A DNA stretch of 64,000 bases from Butyricicoccus pullicaecorum (GTDB taxonomy: Bacteria; Bacillota; Clostridia; Oscillospirales; Butyricicoccaceae), in NCBI GenBank assembly GCA_018366195.1, contig JAGZIN010000001.1, forward strand, positions 223,496 through 287,495, written 5' to 3'. Below the pieces are notes generated by a model that was not told where the DNA came from, searched no databases, and saw nothing but the letters and a program-made list of their open reading frames with translations. Position numbers and translations under genes: made by a program. How positions within the stretch are numbered: position 1 is the first letter of the stretch; each line of letters starts with the position of its first letter. Of the stretch, positions 1 to 9,851 are shown one piece after another.

Positions 1-1165
<1,165 letters not shown>

Positions 1166-1177
1166 AAAATCACATGT

Positions 1178-1209
1178 CGGGGAGCACTGAGAGGTGCTCC
1201 CTGATTTTA
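1178..1209 (+). terminator. Intrinsic terminator after rpoC
   Basis: An 8-bp stem (GGGAGCAC pairing with GTGCTCCC at 1180-1187 and 1194-1201) with a six-base loop lies 15 bases after the rpoC stop and is followed by a short T-rich stretch (GATTTTAC). The weak T-tract suggests incomplete termination, so some rpoBC transcription may continue into the str operon. Confidence 0.65.
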
Positions 1210-1275
1210 CATTTTGATATGCTTGCCATTGGTATGTCTTGAATCGCTCCCCAAAACAAGATAAGACAGGAAGCT

Positions 1276-1401
1276 ATGATAGATGCAGGAGAAAAGCAGG
1301 AAAAACAAAGGGATTTATGTATTTATCCGAGTGAAAAGGGAAAAATAGACAGGCAGAGCAGCCTGTTGGAAGAAATTCTTGTAAAAAAGAGGGAATTGTA
1401 A
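1276..1401 (+). CDS. Possible 41-residue small protein (weak)
   Basis: The rpoC to L7Ae gap (1210-1469) holds a 42-codon frame from ATG at 1276 to TAA at 1399. It is rich in Lys and Glu, and only a weak AGGA lies a few bases before the ATG. I recognise no family. It lies upstream of the str promoter and downstream of the rpoC terminator. Apart from this frame and the promoter at 1411-1439 I see nothing else in the gap. It may well be chance. Confidence 0.15.
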   Translation: MIDAGEKQEKQRDLCIYPSEKGKIDRQSSLLEEILVKKREL

Positions 1402-1410
1402 AAAAAAGAC

Positions 1411-1439
1411 TTGACCATGGCGGGACACCACGTTATAAT
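1411..1439 (+). promoter_or_regulatory. Sigma-A type promoter of the str operon
   Basis: TTGACC (1411-1416) and a consensus TATAAT (1434-1439) are separated by 17 bases and sit about 30 bases upstream of the L7Ae-like gene. This should drive the L7Ae-rpsL-rpsG-fusA-tuf transcript. Confidence 0.8.
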
Positions 1440-1469
1440 ATAGAGGTATGCGGTATAGGAGGTTACAAT

Positions 1470-1721
1470 ATGCTTTCTGAATTATCGCAGGCGGCTAAAG
1501 TCGTCGGCGTGAAACAGTCCCAAAAAGCCATTCGCGAGGGCAATGCAAAGATGGTTTTTGTGGCTGATGATGCCGAACAGCGTGTGATTCGCCCCATTCG
1601 GGAACTGTGCGACGAAATGCAGGTTCCCCTTTCCGAGATTCCAACCATGACGGAGCTTGGAGATGCAGCCGGCATTGATGTCGGTGCAGCGGTGGTTACG
1701 CTGCTGAGGTCTGCTAATTAA
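1470..1721 (+). CDS. L7Ae/L30e/S12e/Gadd45-family ribosomal protein (YbxF-like)
   Basis: This 83-residue protein has the small L7Ae fold signature: a basic G-x-K-Q-S-x-K segment near residues 17-22, then a VFVADDAEQRV core and VPLSEIPTMTELGDAAGID, which match the K-turn RNA-binding L7Ae family. In Bacillus the equivalent YbxF sits at the same place between rpoC and rpsL and binds kink-turn RNAs. ATG at 1470 is preceded by AGGAGGT at good spacing. It is the first gene of the str operon here. It probably binds rRNA or other K-turn RNAs; its exact role in the ribosome is not settled for the family. Confidence 0.88.
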   Translation: MLSELSQAAKVVGVKQSQKAIREGNAKMVFVADDAEQRVIRPIRELCDEMQVPLSEIPTMTELGDAAGIDVGAAVVTLLRSAN

Positions 1722-1775
1722 ATGGGTCTTGCCCGTTTAATATAGAAAATATTTTTGAAAGAAGGAGGAAATAGA

Positions 1776-2195
1776 ATGCCTACTTTTAACCAGCTCGTTC
1801 GTAAGGGACGTGAGACAGTGACTGCAAAGTCCACCGCTCCTGCTCTTCAGGTTGGTCTGAACTCTCTGAAGAAGAAGACCACGGAGCAGTCTGCTCCGCA
1901 GAAGCGCGGTGTCTGCACCACTGTTAAGACCATGACCCCGAAGAAGCCGAACTCTGCTCTGCGTAAGATTGCTCGTGTAAAGCTGACAAACGGTATGGAG
2001 GTGTCTGCTTACATTCCGGGTATCGGCCATAACCTGCAGGAGCACTCTGTTGTAATGGTTCGCGGCGGTCGTGTAAAGGACCTGCCAGGTGTACGTTACC
2101 ACATCATTCGCGGCGTTCTGGATACACAGGGCGTTGCAAACCGCAAGCAGGCGCGCTCCAAATACGGCGCAAAGCGCCCGAAGGCTGGCAAGTAA
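1776..2195 (+). CDS. rpsL: 30S ribosomal protein S12
   Basis: The protein is S12 of the decoding centre, with the near-invariant start MPTFNQLVRKGRE, the KKPNSALRKIARVKLTNG loop where streptomycin-resistance changes usually fall (Lys of KKPNSA is wild type) and the closing GVANRKQARSKYGAKRPK. ATG at 1776 follows GAAGGAGGAAATAG and gives 139 residues, the usual length; an in-frame TTG seven codons upstream is not needed. It is the second gene of the str operon. An unusually long gap of about 260 bases separates it from rpsG. Confidence 0.98.
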   Translation: MPTFNQLVRKGRETVTAKSTAPALQVGLNSLKKKTTEQSAPQKRGVCTTVKTMTPKKPNSALRKIARVKLTNGMEVSAYIPGIGHNLQEHSVVMVRGGRVKDLPGVRYHIIRGVLDTQGVANRKQARSKYGAKRPKAGK

Positions 2196-2456
2196 TCCGC
2201 ATTTTTATTTCCGTAGCCTGATAGATGACTGCGCGGCATTTGTCCGCGCCCTCGTCCTCGGTTTTACGAAAATCTGCCGGATTGTCTGTCTGCATCAAAG
2301 TCTTTGAGAGCTGCTGCTTCGCAAAGCAATCGTTCAGTCTTTTGAGAGACTGACCCACCGCTTTGTCTTTCCCGAGGGAAAGACAGGCGCAACACGGCAC
2401 ACATAGGGTGCGCCGAGTACCAATGAAATCATTTCTATATGAAGGAGGGAAGTAAA
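2196..2456 (+). other. Long rpsL-rpsG intercistronic region with a strong hairpin
   Basis: This 261-base gap inside the str operon holds no convincing gene. A perfect 9-bp inverted repeat, GTCTTTCCC and GGGAAAGAC with a two-base centre, lies at 2365-2384, and a second short repeat (AGTCTTTTGAGAGACT) lies just before it. No T-run follows, so it does not look like a terminator. In E. coli the rpsL-rpsG spacer is where S7 binds to repress its own operon; a similar role here is inference only. Confidence 0.5.
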
Positions 2457-2927
2457 GTGCCAAGAAGAGGAAATGTTCCCAAGAGAGACGTTCTGCCCGA
2501 TCCAATGTACAACTCGAAGCTCGTTACCAAGCTGGTCAACTCGATTATGCTCGACGGTAAGAAGGGTGTCGCGCAGAAGGTCGTTTATGGTGCTTTTGAC
2601 ATCGTTCGCGACAAGACTGGTCGTGAGCCGCTGGAGGTTTTTACCGAGGCGATGGAAAATATTATGCCATCTCTGGAGGTTAAGGCGCGCCGTGTAGGCG
2701 GTGCTACCTACCAGGTTCCGATGGAGGTTCGTCCAGAGCGTCGTCAGACTCTGGGTCTGCGCTGGATCACCAAGTATTCTCGTGCACGCAGCGAGAAGAC
2801 CATGCGTGAGCGTCTGGCTGGCGAGATTATGGACGCTTGCAACAATCTGGGCGGCTCTGTGAAGAAGCGTGAAGATACGCACAAGATGGCAGAGGCGAAC
2901 AAGGCATTCGCTCACTACCGTTATTAA
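2457..2927 (+). CDS. rpsG: 30S ribosomal protein S7
   Basis: The product is S7, which nucleates assembly of the 30S head and contacts E-site tRNA. It shows the conserved VPRRGNVPKRDVLPDP start, LVNSIMLDGKKGVAQ, and GGATYQVPMEVRPERR. GTG at 2457 is chosen because GAAGGAGG lies 8-16 bases before it and it gives the standard 156 residues; an in-frame ATG at 2439 would put the ribosome binding site inside the coding region. It is followed 30 bases later by fusA, the conserved neighbour. Confidence 0.97.
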   Translation: MPRRGNVPKRDVLPDPMYNSKLVTKLVNSIMLDGKKGVAQKVVYGAFDIVRDKTGREPLEVFTEAMENIMPSLEVKARRVGGATYQVPMEVRPERRQTLGLRWITKYSRARSEKTMRERLAGEIMDACNNLGGSVKKREDTHKMAEANKAFAHYRY

Positions 2928-2957
2928 TTTACGGCAGTATTTGAAAGGAGAGCAAAC

Positions 2958-5042
2958 ATGCCTAGAGAGTTTTCGCTGGCTAAAACCAGAAACATCGGCA
3001 TCATGGCACACATTGATGCTGGTAAAACAACTACGACCGAGCGTATTCTGTATTACACCGGCGTAAATTATAAGGTTGGCGATACCCATGATGGTACCGC
3101 TACCATGGACTGGATGGAGCAGGAGCAGGAACGTGGTATTACCATTACCTCTGCTGCAACCACCTGTCAGTGGAAGGAGCACCGTATCAACATCATTGAT
3201 ACCCCAGGTCACGTTGACTTCACCGTTGAGGTGCAGCGTTCTCTGCGTGTACTCGATGGTTCGGTGACTGTATTTTGTGCAAAGGGCGGTGTAGAGCCGC
3301 AGTCTGAGACCGTTTGGCATCAGGCTGACGACTATAAGGTTCCGCGTATGGCGTTCGTCAACAAGATGGACATCATGGGTGCTGACTTCTACAACGTTAT
3401 TGATATGATGAAGGACCGCCTCAAGTGTAATGCGGTTCCGATTCAGCTGCCAATCGGCAAGGAAGAAACCTTTAAGGGCATCGTCGATTTGATGACCATG
3501 CGTGCAGAGGTTTACTATGACGATATGGGCAAGGATATCCGCGATGAGGATATTCCGGCGGATATGATGGACAAAGCGCAGGAATACCATGATGCAATGG
3601 TAGAGTCCATCTGTGAGCTCGATGAGGACCTCATGATGAAGTACCTCGAAGGCGAGGAGATTTCGGTTGATGAGTTGAAGGCTGCTCTGCGTAAGGGTGT
3701 CTGCAACGTAGAAATCATTCCGGTTATGTGTGGTACTGCATACCGCATGAAGGGCGTACAGATGCTGCTGGACGCAGTTGTTGACTATATGCCTGCTCCA
3801 ACAGATGTTCCTGCAATCAAGGGTATCAATCCGGACACCGAGGAAGAAGATGAGCGCCCGTCTTCTGATGAGGCACCATTCTCTGCGCTGGCATTTAAGA
3901 TTATGACTGACCCGTACGTTGGTCGTCTGACCTTCTTCCGCGTTTATTCGGGTACCATCGCTGCGGGTTCTTCGGTTCTCAATGCAACCAAGGGACATCG
4001 TGAGCGTCTGGGTCGTATTCTGCAGATGCATGCAAATTCCCGTAAGGACATTGATGTCGTTTATGCAGGTGATATCGCTGCTGGTGTTGGCTTTAAGAAT
4101 ACAACGACTGGTGATACCCTGTGTGATGAAAAGCACCCAATTATTCTCGAGTCGATGAACTTCCCGGAGCCTGTTATCCGTGTTGCAATCGAGCCAAAGA
4201 CAAAGGCTGGTCAGGAGAAGATGGGCGTTGCACTGTCCAAGCTGGCTGAGGAAGACCCGACTTTCCGCACCTATACAGATGAGGAAACCGGTCAGACCAT
4301 TATCGCTGGTATGGGTGAGCTCCATCTGGAAATTATCGTTGACCGTCTGCTTCGCGAATTTAAGGTAGAAGCAAATGTAGGTGAACCGCAGGTTGCTTAC
4401 AAGGAGACCATTCGCCGCTCTGCTGATGTGGACATGAAGTATGCACGTCAGTCCGGTGGTAAGGGTCAGTATGGTCACGTTAAGATTATCGTTGAGCCAA
4501 ATGAATCCGGTAAGGGTTACGAGTTCATCAACAAGGTTGTTGGCGGCGCAATCCCGAAGGAATATATCGAACCTGTCAATCAGGGTATCCAGGGCGCAAT
4601 GCAGGCTGGTGTACTCGCTGGTTATCCGGTAGTAGACGTTAAGGTCACTCTGTATGATGGATCGTTCCATGAAGTTGACTCCTCAGAAATGGCGTTTAAA
4701 ATCGCTGGTTCTATGGCGTTTAAGGAAGCAATGCGCAAGGCAGATCCGGTTCTGATGGAGCCAATCATGCAGGTTGATGTCATGGTTCCGGAAGACTATA
4801 TGGGTGACGTAATCGGTGGCTTGAATGCACGCCGTGGTCAGATTCAGGGTATGGAGCCGCGTGGCGGTGTTCAGGCAATTGGTGCATCAGTACCGCTGTC
4901 TGAGATGTTCGGTTATGCAACTGCACTCCGTTCCAGCACACAGGGTCGTGGTCAGTATACCATGTCTCCGAGCCACTACACGGAGGTTCCGAAGTCCGTA
5001 CAGGATAAAATTATTGACGCACGCAATAAAAACGACAACTAA
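2958..5042 (+). CDS. fusA: Elongation factor G
   Basis: EF-G is the GTPase that drives tRNA-mRNA translocation and, with RRF, ribosome recycling. The 694-residue product has the G1 loop AHIDAGKTT (about residues 17-25), the switch II motif DTPGHVDF, NKMD for guanine specificity, and the domain IV-V sequences SGGKGQYGHV and YATALRSSTQGRG. Length and motifs are typical of a canonical EF-G, not of FusB-type or duplicated EF-G2 proteins. ATG at 2958 follows GAAAGGAG. It lies between rpsG and tuf as in the classical str operon. Confidence 0.98.
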   Translation: MPREFSLAKTRNIGIMAHIDAGKTTTTERILYYTGVNYKVGDTHDGTATMDWMEQEQERGITITSAATTCQWKEHRINIIDTPGHVDFTVEVQRSLRVLDGSVTVFCAKGGVEPQSETVWHQADDYKVPRMAFVNKMDIMGADFYNVIDMMKDRLKCNAVPIQLPIGKEETFKGIVDLMTMRAEVYYDDMGKDIRDEDIPADMMDKAQEYHDAMVESICELDEDLMMKYLEGEEISVDELKAALRKGVCNVEIIPVMCGTAYRMKGVQMLLDAVVDYMPAPTDVPAIKGINPDTEEEDERPSSDEAPFSALAFKIMTDPYVGRLTFFRVYSGTIAAGSSVLNATKGHRERLGRILQMHANSRKDIDVVYAGDIAAGVGFKNTTTGDTLCDEKHPIILESMNFPEPVIRVAIEPKTKAGQEKMGVALSKLAEEDPTFRTYTDEETGQTIIAGMGELHLEIIVDRLLREFKVEANVGEPQVAYKETIRRSADVDMKYARQSGGKGQYGHVKIIVEPNESGKGYEFINKVVGGAIPKEYIEPVNQGIQGAMQAGVLAGYPVVDVKVTLYDGSFHEVDSSEMAFKIAGSMAFKEAMRKADPVLMEPIMQVDVMVPEDYMGDVIGGLNARRGQIQGMEPRGGVQAIGASVPLSEMFGYATALRSSTQGRGQYTMSPSHYTEVPKSVQDKIIDARNKNDN

Positions 5043-5153
5043 TAGTTGATTTTTTTGCGAAAGTATTTTAGAATAGTGTTATCAATTGACTTATTCTACG
5101 AAGAGACATTCTAAAAAGGAATGTTTTCAAAAACACACAAGGAGGCTTCTCAA

Positions 5154-6356
5154 ATGGCTAAGGAAAAATTTGAACGTAATAAGCCGCATCTTAACATTGG
5201 TACTATCGGTCACGTTGACCATGGTAAGACCACTCTGACTGCGGCAATCACCAAGGTTTTGGCTCTGCTGGGTGACGCTGAGTTCCAGGCATACGACGCA
5301 ATCGACAAGGCTCCGGAAGAGAAGGAGCGCGGCATTACCATCAACACCTCTCACGTTGAGTATCAGACCGAGAAGCGTCACTATGCTCACGTTGACTGCC
5401 CAGGTCATGCGGACTACGTTAAGAACATGATTACTGGTGCTGCTCAGATGGACGGTGCTATCCTCGTTGTTTCCTCTGCAGACGGCCCGATGCCTCAGAC
5501 TCGTGAGCACATTCTGCTCGCTCGTCAGGTAGGCGTTCCTTATATCGTTGTATTCATGAACAAGGTTGACCAGGTTGACGATCCTGAGCTGCTGGATTTG
5601 GTAGAAATGGAAATCCGCGACCTGCTGTCCACTTATGATTTCCCGGGCGATGACACTCCGGTTATCCGTGGTTCCGCTCTGAACGTTCTGACTTGCGAGT
5701 CCAAGGATCCGGCTGCTCCGGAGTACGCTTGCGTTCGTGAGCTGATGGACGCTGTTGACAGCTACATTCCGGACCCGACTCGTAACGACGAGCTGCCGTT
5801 CCTGATGCCTGTCGAGGACGTATTCTCCATCACTGGTCGTGGTACTGTTGCTACTGGCCGTGTAGAGCGTGGCGTTCTGAAGCTGAGTGAGGAAGTTGAA
5901 ATCGTAGGTCTGATGGAGGCTCCTCGCAAGACTGTTGTAACCGGTATCGAAATGTTCCGCAAGCTGCTGGACTACGCTGAGGCTGGTGACAACATCGGTG
6001 CTCTGCTCCGTGGTATCCAGAAGACTGATATCGAGCGTGGTCAGGTTCTGGCTAAGCCGGGTACCATTCACCCGCACACCAAGTTCAAGGGTCAGGTATA
6101 CGTTCTGAAGAAGGAAGAGGGCGGCCGTCATACTCCTTTCTTCAACAACTACCGTCCTCAGTTCTACTTCCGTACAACTGACGTAACCGGTGTCATTGCT
6201 CTGCCGGAAGGCACTGAGATGTGCATGCCTGGCGATAACGTTGAAATGGACGTTGAGCTGATTACTCCTATCGCTATCGAGGAAGGTCTGCGTTTCGCTA
6301 TCCGTGAGGGTGGTCGTACCGTAGGTTCCGGCGTTGTTGTAAAGGTTAACGAGTAA
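5154..6356 (+). CDS. tuf: Elongation factor Tu
   Basis: EF-Tu delivers aminoacyl-tRNA to the ribosomal A site. The 400-residue product shows GHVDHGKTT, DCPGHADYVKNMITGAAQ, NKVDQVDD and the C-terminal VGSGVVVKV, the normal length and motif set. ATG at 5154 with AAGGAGG 9-15 bases upstream is chosen over an upstream in-frame ATG at 5121. A 111-base gap after fusA contains a T-rich stretch and a small hairpin. Base usage is strongly biased to a few preferred codons, as expected for a very highly expressed gene. Confidence 0.98.
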   Translation: MAKEKFERNKPHLNIGTIGHVDHGKTTLTAAITKVLALLGDAEFQAYDAIDKAPEEKERGITINTSHVEYQTEKRHYAHVDCPGHADYVKNMITGAAQMDGAILVVSSADGPMPQTREHILLARQVGVPYIVVFMNKVDQVDDPELLDLVEMEIRDLLSTYDFPGDDTPVIRGSALNVLTCESKDPAAPEYACVRELMDAVDSYIPDPTRNDELPFLMPVEDVFSITGRGTVATGRVERGVLKLSEEVEIVGLMEAPRKTVVTGIEMFRKLLDYAEAGDNIGALLRGIQKTDIERGQVLAKPGTIHPHTKFKGQVYVLKKEEGGRHTPFFNNYRPQFYFRTTDVTGVIALPEGTEMCMPGDNVEMDVELITPIAIEEGLRFAIREGGRTVGSGVVVKVNE

Positions 6357-6370
6357 TTCGTAAATTTTTC

Positions 6371-6402
6371 AAAGTCCCTGCCATTTGGCAGGGACTTTTT
6401 TT
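6371..6402 (+). terminator. Strong intrinsic terminator after tuf
   Basis: A 13-bp perfect stem (AAAGTCCCTGCCA pairing with TGGCAGGGACTTT) with a two-base centre is followed by a run of T residues, 14 bases after the tuf stop. It ends the str operon. Confidence 0.92.
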
Positions 6403-6467
6403 CCTTTTATAAAAAATGCACACGCTTTCTTTTTCCTACATAGAATGGAAAAAGGAGGTGTAATCCA

Positions 6468-6755
6468 ATGAGCTTTCTGGGGCAATGTATCATTGGGACA
6501 TTTGCGGCAATCGGCTTCATTTGCATTTTGAAAATGGGATATGATATAATCTTTAATAGCATGGTCTGTCCAAAAGGAAAAGCAGTATTATATATTTATG
6601 CACCAAAGGAAGATGCGCAGACCGAACAGCTGCTTCGACAGGCAGTGTTGGCACGTAGAGCGTATTTGCCGGGAATGGTAATTTATTGGCTGGATACCGG
6701 AAAATCAGAGAGAGAAGAAATAGAGAATGTGATTCGGGACGACCACGTAATCTAG
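6468..6755 (+). CDS. Small hypothetical membrane-anchored protein
   Basis: The 95-residue protein has one hydrophobic segment near the N terminus (about residues 7-30) and a soluble, charged remainder ending EIENVIRDDHVI. I do not recognise a family. ATG at 6468 follows AAAGGAGGTGTAATCC, a strong ribosome binding site, which supports expression. It ends 17 bases before recD2 and probably shares its transcript. No catalytic motif or Cys pattern is visible, so no function is proposed. Confidence 0.7.
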   Translation: MSFLGQCIIGTFAAIGFICILKMGYDIIFNSMVCPKGKAVLYIYAPKEDAQTEQLLRQAVLARRAYLPGMVIYWLDTGKSEREEIENVIRDDHVI

Positions 6756-6772
6756 GAGAAAGCGGAAAGGAA

Positions 6773-9028
6773 ATGAAAGACGTGCAGGAAATACAAACCA
6801 TTCAGGGAACGGTCACACAGATTGTCTTTCAAAATATTGAAAATGGCTATGTTGTTCTGCGTATGCTTGCGCAAGATGGAGAAGAGGTTACCGTAACAGG
6901 TGCAATCCCCAATTTGGGACTTGGAGAAGAACTTATTTGCTGTGGGCAGTGGGTCACACATCTCTCGTATGGTGAGCAGTTTAAGGCAGATAGCGTAGAG
7001 CGCCGTCTGCCGGAATCTGCACGCGGGGTGGCAGAATATTTAGGCTCAGGTTTGATTCGCGGGATTGGTCCCAAACTTGCAGTGCGCATTGCAGAAGCCT
7101 TTGGTGCGTCTGCTTTTGATATTCTGCAAAATGAACCGGAACGTCTGACCGAGATTCGCGGAATCACGGCGCGGAAAGCACGGGATATTGGAAAACAGTT
7201 CACGGAAATGAGTGAAATGCGTCTGTTGATGGATTTTCTAACAGAAAATAATTTGCCCGTTGCGCTGACACCGCTCCTGTATAAACGTCTGGGCGTTGCT
7301 GCTGTCGATGCGCTCAATGAGAACCCCTATTTACTCTGTGATGAATACTATGGGGTAGAATTCCAGCTTGCCGACCAGCTTGCAGAAAATTTGGAAATTC
7401 CAAGGCTTGCGACGGAGCGCTGTGATGCTGCAATTTTATATACAATGCGTTTTAATCTGGAGAATGGACATACGTTTATTCCGGTAGATAAGCTGATTCA
7501 GGCAACCGTTACCTTGCTTTCTGATGACGAAATCCAGATAGAACCAGCAAGGGTTGAGGAGGGAATCGCAAGACTGGAGGGTACCCAACAGTTGGTTCGA
7601 GAGTTTATATGCAAGCGAGATGCTGTTTATCTCTATGCGATGCACGAAGCAGAGGATTATCTTGCGGAGAGTCTGCGGGAGATGTCAAACAGAGAATATC
7701 AATATGATTTTGATATAGAAGAATTGGCTGATGCCTTGGAGAAAGATTCGAAAATAGATTATGCACCATTGCAGCGACAGGCAATTGTAGCTGCGGGGCG
7801 GTACGGCGTTACCATTTTGACTGGGGGACCGGGTACCGGTAAAACAACTACGGTACGCGGTATGCTGGATTTGTACGAAGCATTGGGATTGCAGGTTCTG
7901 CTGGCAGCACCCACAGGGCGTGCAGCAAAGCGCTTGTCGGAGCTGTGTGGAATGGAGGCCAAAACGATTCACCGCCTGTTGGAGTCGGGCTATGCAGCTG
8001 GCGGCGGCAGACTGACCTTTCAGCGCTGTGCGGTCAATCCGTTGGAATGTGATGTTGTGATATTGGACGAGGTTTCGATGGTTGATGTGGTACTGATGCA
8101 GGCGCTTTTAGAGGCATTGCCCAACGGTGCCCGTCTGGTGCTGGTAGGAGATGCTGACCAGCTGCCACCGGTTGGACCCGGGAACTTTCTGCGGGATTTG
8201 ATTGGCTCCGGCTGTGTCCCTGTCATCGAATTGACCGAAATTTTCAGACAGGCACAACAAAGTGATATTGTTATGAATGCTCATGCAATCAATTTGGGGC
8301 AGATGCCAACTCCTTCGAGGAAAGATGGTGACTTTTTCATGATGCGCAAAGAAAATACAGCAGATATTATGTCTACTGTGGTTTCTCTGTGCAAGGAGCG
8401 CTTGCCACGTTATTATGGCTTATCTGCCAGCCAGATTCAGGTGCTGACACCTGCAAGACGGCAGGGAGCGGGTACGATTCCGCTGAACCGTATGTTGCAG
8501 GAAGCGCTCAACCCGCCACGAGACGGCAAGCCGGAAAAACGCTTTGGAGATGTGATTTTTCGAGAGGGTGACCGTGTTATGCAGATCCGCAATAACTATG
8601 ATATTGTGTGGGAGAGTGTGGACGGTACAGAAACCGGTACTGGTATGTTTAATGGAGATGTCGGTGAAATCATACAAATTTCAATGGCACAGGAATGTCT
8701 GGTGGTGCGGTTTGATGACAGGATTGCAACCTATATGTTTGATATGCTGGGAGAGCTGGAGCTTGCCTACGCCATGACCGTGCATAAGGCACAGGGCAGT
8801 GAATTTGATGCCGTTGTTGTTGCGGTATCCCGTGAAATGTCCCGCCGCTTGCTGACACGCTCTATTTTATATACTGCGATTACCCGTGCCAAAAAGCTGT
8901 TGGTGCTGGTGGGCAATGGCGATGCCATTGCTTATATGGTACAGACCAATGTTCGAAACAAACGATATTCTGCACTGCGTACCCGCTTGCGCAGAAGTGG
9001 AGAACCGCAGGAGGGACAGGAACAATGA
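6773..9028 (+). CDS. recD2: ATP-dependent RecD2-like DNA helicase
   Basis: This superfamily 1B 5'-3' helicase of the RecD2/YrrC type acts in DNA repair and replication in bacteria that lack a RecBC partner. The 751-residue product has an N-terminal OB-like part, helix-hairpin-helix repeats (GSGLIRGIGPKLA), Walker A GGPGTGKTTT (about residue 350), Walker B DEVSMVD (about 432), the GDADQLPPVGPG motif III, and the late motif TVHKAQGSEFD (about 669). ATG at 6773 follows GAAAGGAA and matches the usual start; the frame extends further upstream without a better site. Its stop overlaps the comF start (ATGA), which suggests translational coupling. Confidence 0.93.
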   Translation: MKDVQEIQTIQGTVTQIVFQNIENGYVVLRMLAQDGEEVTVTGAIPNLGLGEELICCGQWVTHLSYGEQFKADSVERRLPESARGVAEYLGSGLIRGIGPKLAVRIAEAFGASAFDILQNEPERLTEIRGITARKARDIGKQFTEMSEMRLLMDFLTENNLPVALTPLLYKRLGVAAVDALNENPYLLCDEYYGVEFQLADQLAENLEIPRLATERCDAAILYTMRFNLENGHTFIPVDKLIQATVTLLSDDEIQIEPARVEEGIARLEGTQQLVREFICKRDAVYLYAMHEAEDYLAESLREMSNREYQYDFDIEELADALEKDSKIDYAPLQRQAIVAAGRYGVTILTGGPGTGKTTTVRGMLDLYEALGLQVLLAAPTGRAAKRLSELCGMEAKTIHRLLESGYAAGGGRLTFQRCAVNPLECDVVILDEVSMVDVVLMQALLEALPNGARLVLVGDADQLPPVGPGNFLRDLIGSGCVPVIELTEIFRQAQQSDIVMNAHAINLGQMPTPSRKDGDFFMMRKENTADIMSTVVSLCKERLPRYYGLSASQIQVLTPARRQGAGTIPLNRMLQEALNPPRDGKPEKRFGDVIFREGDRVMQIRNNYDIVWESVDGTETGTGMFNGDVGEIIQISMAQECLVVRFDDRIATYMFDMLGELELAYAMTVHKAQGSEFDAVVVAVSREMSRRLLTRSILYTAITRAKKLLVLVGNGDAIAYMVQTNVRNKRYSALRTRLRRSGEPQEGQEQ

Positions 9029-9684
9029 GCCGGCTTTTGAATCTGCTGTTTCCTCCGCGCTGTGTCCTGTGCAGAGGTGAAATCACCGGAGAGACGCAGA
9101 TTTGTTCAAATTGTGCAGAAGCACTGCGGGGACAGTGTCAGGTCAGACGAAGGGAACCGGTGGAAGGTTGTACGCAGGCGGTCTCTGTCTTACTCTATCA
9201 GGGAAAGGTACGGCGTGCGCTGCTGACTTGTAAGTATGGAAAAAAGATGGTGATTGGAAAATGGGGCGGCGGGCAAATCGCAGCTTGTCTGCGGCACGAT
9301 ATTCCGGAATGGAAGCCGAATCTCATTACCTATGTGCCAACGACATTGGGGCATTGGTGGAATCGTGGTTTTAATTTGTCGAAGGTTTTTGCAGTCGAAA
9401 CGGCAAAGCAGTGCGGATTGCCCTGTGTCAGCACTTTGCATCGAAAATGGTTTGCAAAATCTCAGCTCAAGACTCACTCGATGCAGGGCAGACGGGAAAA
9501 TGCGGCCTGTGCTTACTTTCCGCGCAAGGAGTGTCATCTCATGGGAAAGCGGGTTCTACTGGTCGATGATGTACTCACAAGTGGAGCAACCGCAAGCACC
9601 TGTGCAGCAATTTTGCGGGAAATGGGTGCCGATGAGGTGTTCTTTATCAGTCTGGCAAAAACGCCGAACAATCGAGAAAAATGA
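9025..9684 (+). CDS. comF: ComF family protein (phosphoribosyltransferase fold)
   Basis: The 219-residue protein has the ComF arrangement: an N-terminal four-Cys zinc ribbon (CVLCRGEI...CSNC) and a C-terminal type I phosphoribosyltransferase loop, VLLVDDVLTSGATAS. In naturally competent bacteria ComFC works in DNA uptake and integration; in many clostridia the gene exists without an obvious competence system and its substrate is unknown. It starts inside the recD2 stop codon. That a helicase and ComF are co-transcribed fits a role in single-strand DNA handling, but this is inference. Confidence 0.88.
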   Translation: MSRLLNLLFPPRCVLCRGEITGETQICSNCAEALRGQCQVRRREPVEGCTQAVSVLLYQGKVRRALLTCKYGKKMVIGKWGGGQIAACLRHDIPEWKPNLITYVPTTLGHWWNRGFNLSKVFAVETAKQCGLPCVSTLHRKWFAKSQLKTHSMQGRRENAACAYFPRKECHLMGKRVLLVDDVLTSGATASTCAAILREMGADEVFFISLAKTPNNREK

Positions 9685-9747
9685 CAAAAAATGGGGAAAA
9701 TACCATATAGAATGGAAAAAATAATTCGTAAAAAACCCAAAGCAGAC

Positions 9748-9775
9748 TTGCATTTGGCTAAAATGGCGGTATAAT
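9748..9775 (+). promoter_or_regulatory. Promoter of mreB
   Basis: TTGCAT (9748-9753) and TATAAT (9770-9775) are spaced by 16 bases, with transcription expected to start about 70 bases before the mreB start codon. Confidence 0.7.
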
Positions 9776-9851
9776 ATAATTATCGAAGTCTATCCATAGA
9801 CGCAGACGGGGCATTTGCCCACAGAATTTGAAAAGGTTGGTTGGTCGCTTT

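Noticed and set aside
2334..4670. A 778-codon open frame on the minus strand opposite rpsG and fusA
   Set aside because: It is the mirror of highly biased codons in fusA, has no ribosome binding site and resembles no family; fusA is certain.
5127..6131. A 334-codon minus-strand frame opposite tuf
   Set aside because: Same codon-bias artefact; tuf is certain.
9828..9851. TTG start of mreB eight codons upstream
   Set aside because: The family start motif begins at the ATG at 9852, and the upstream eight residues are not typical.
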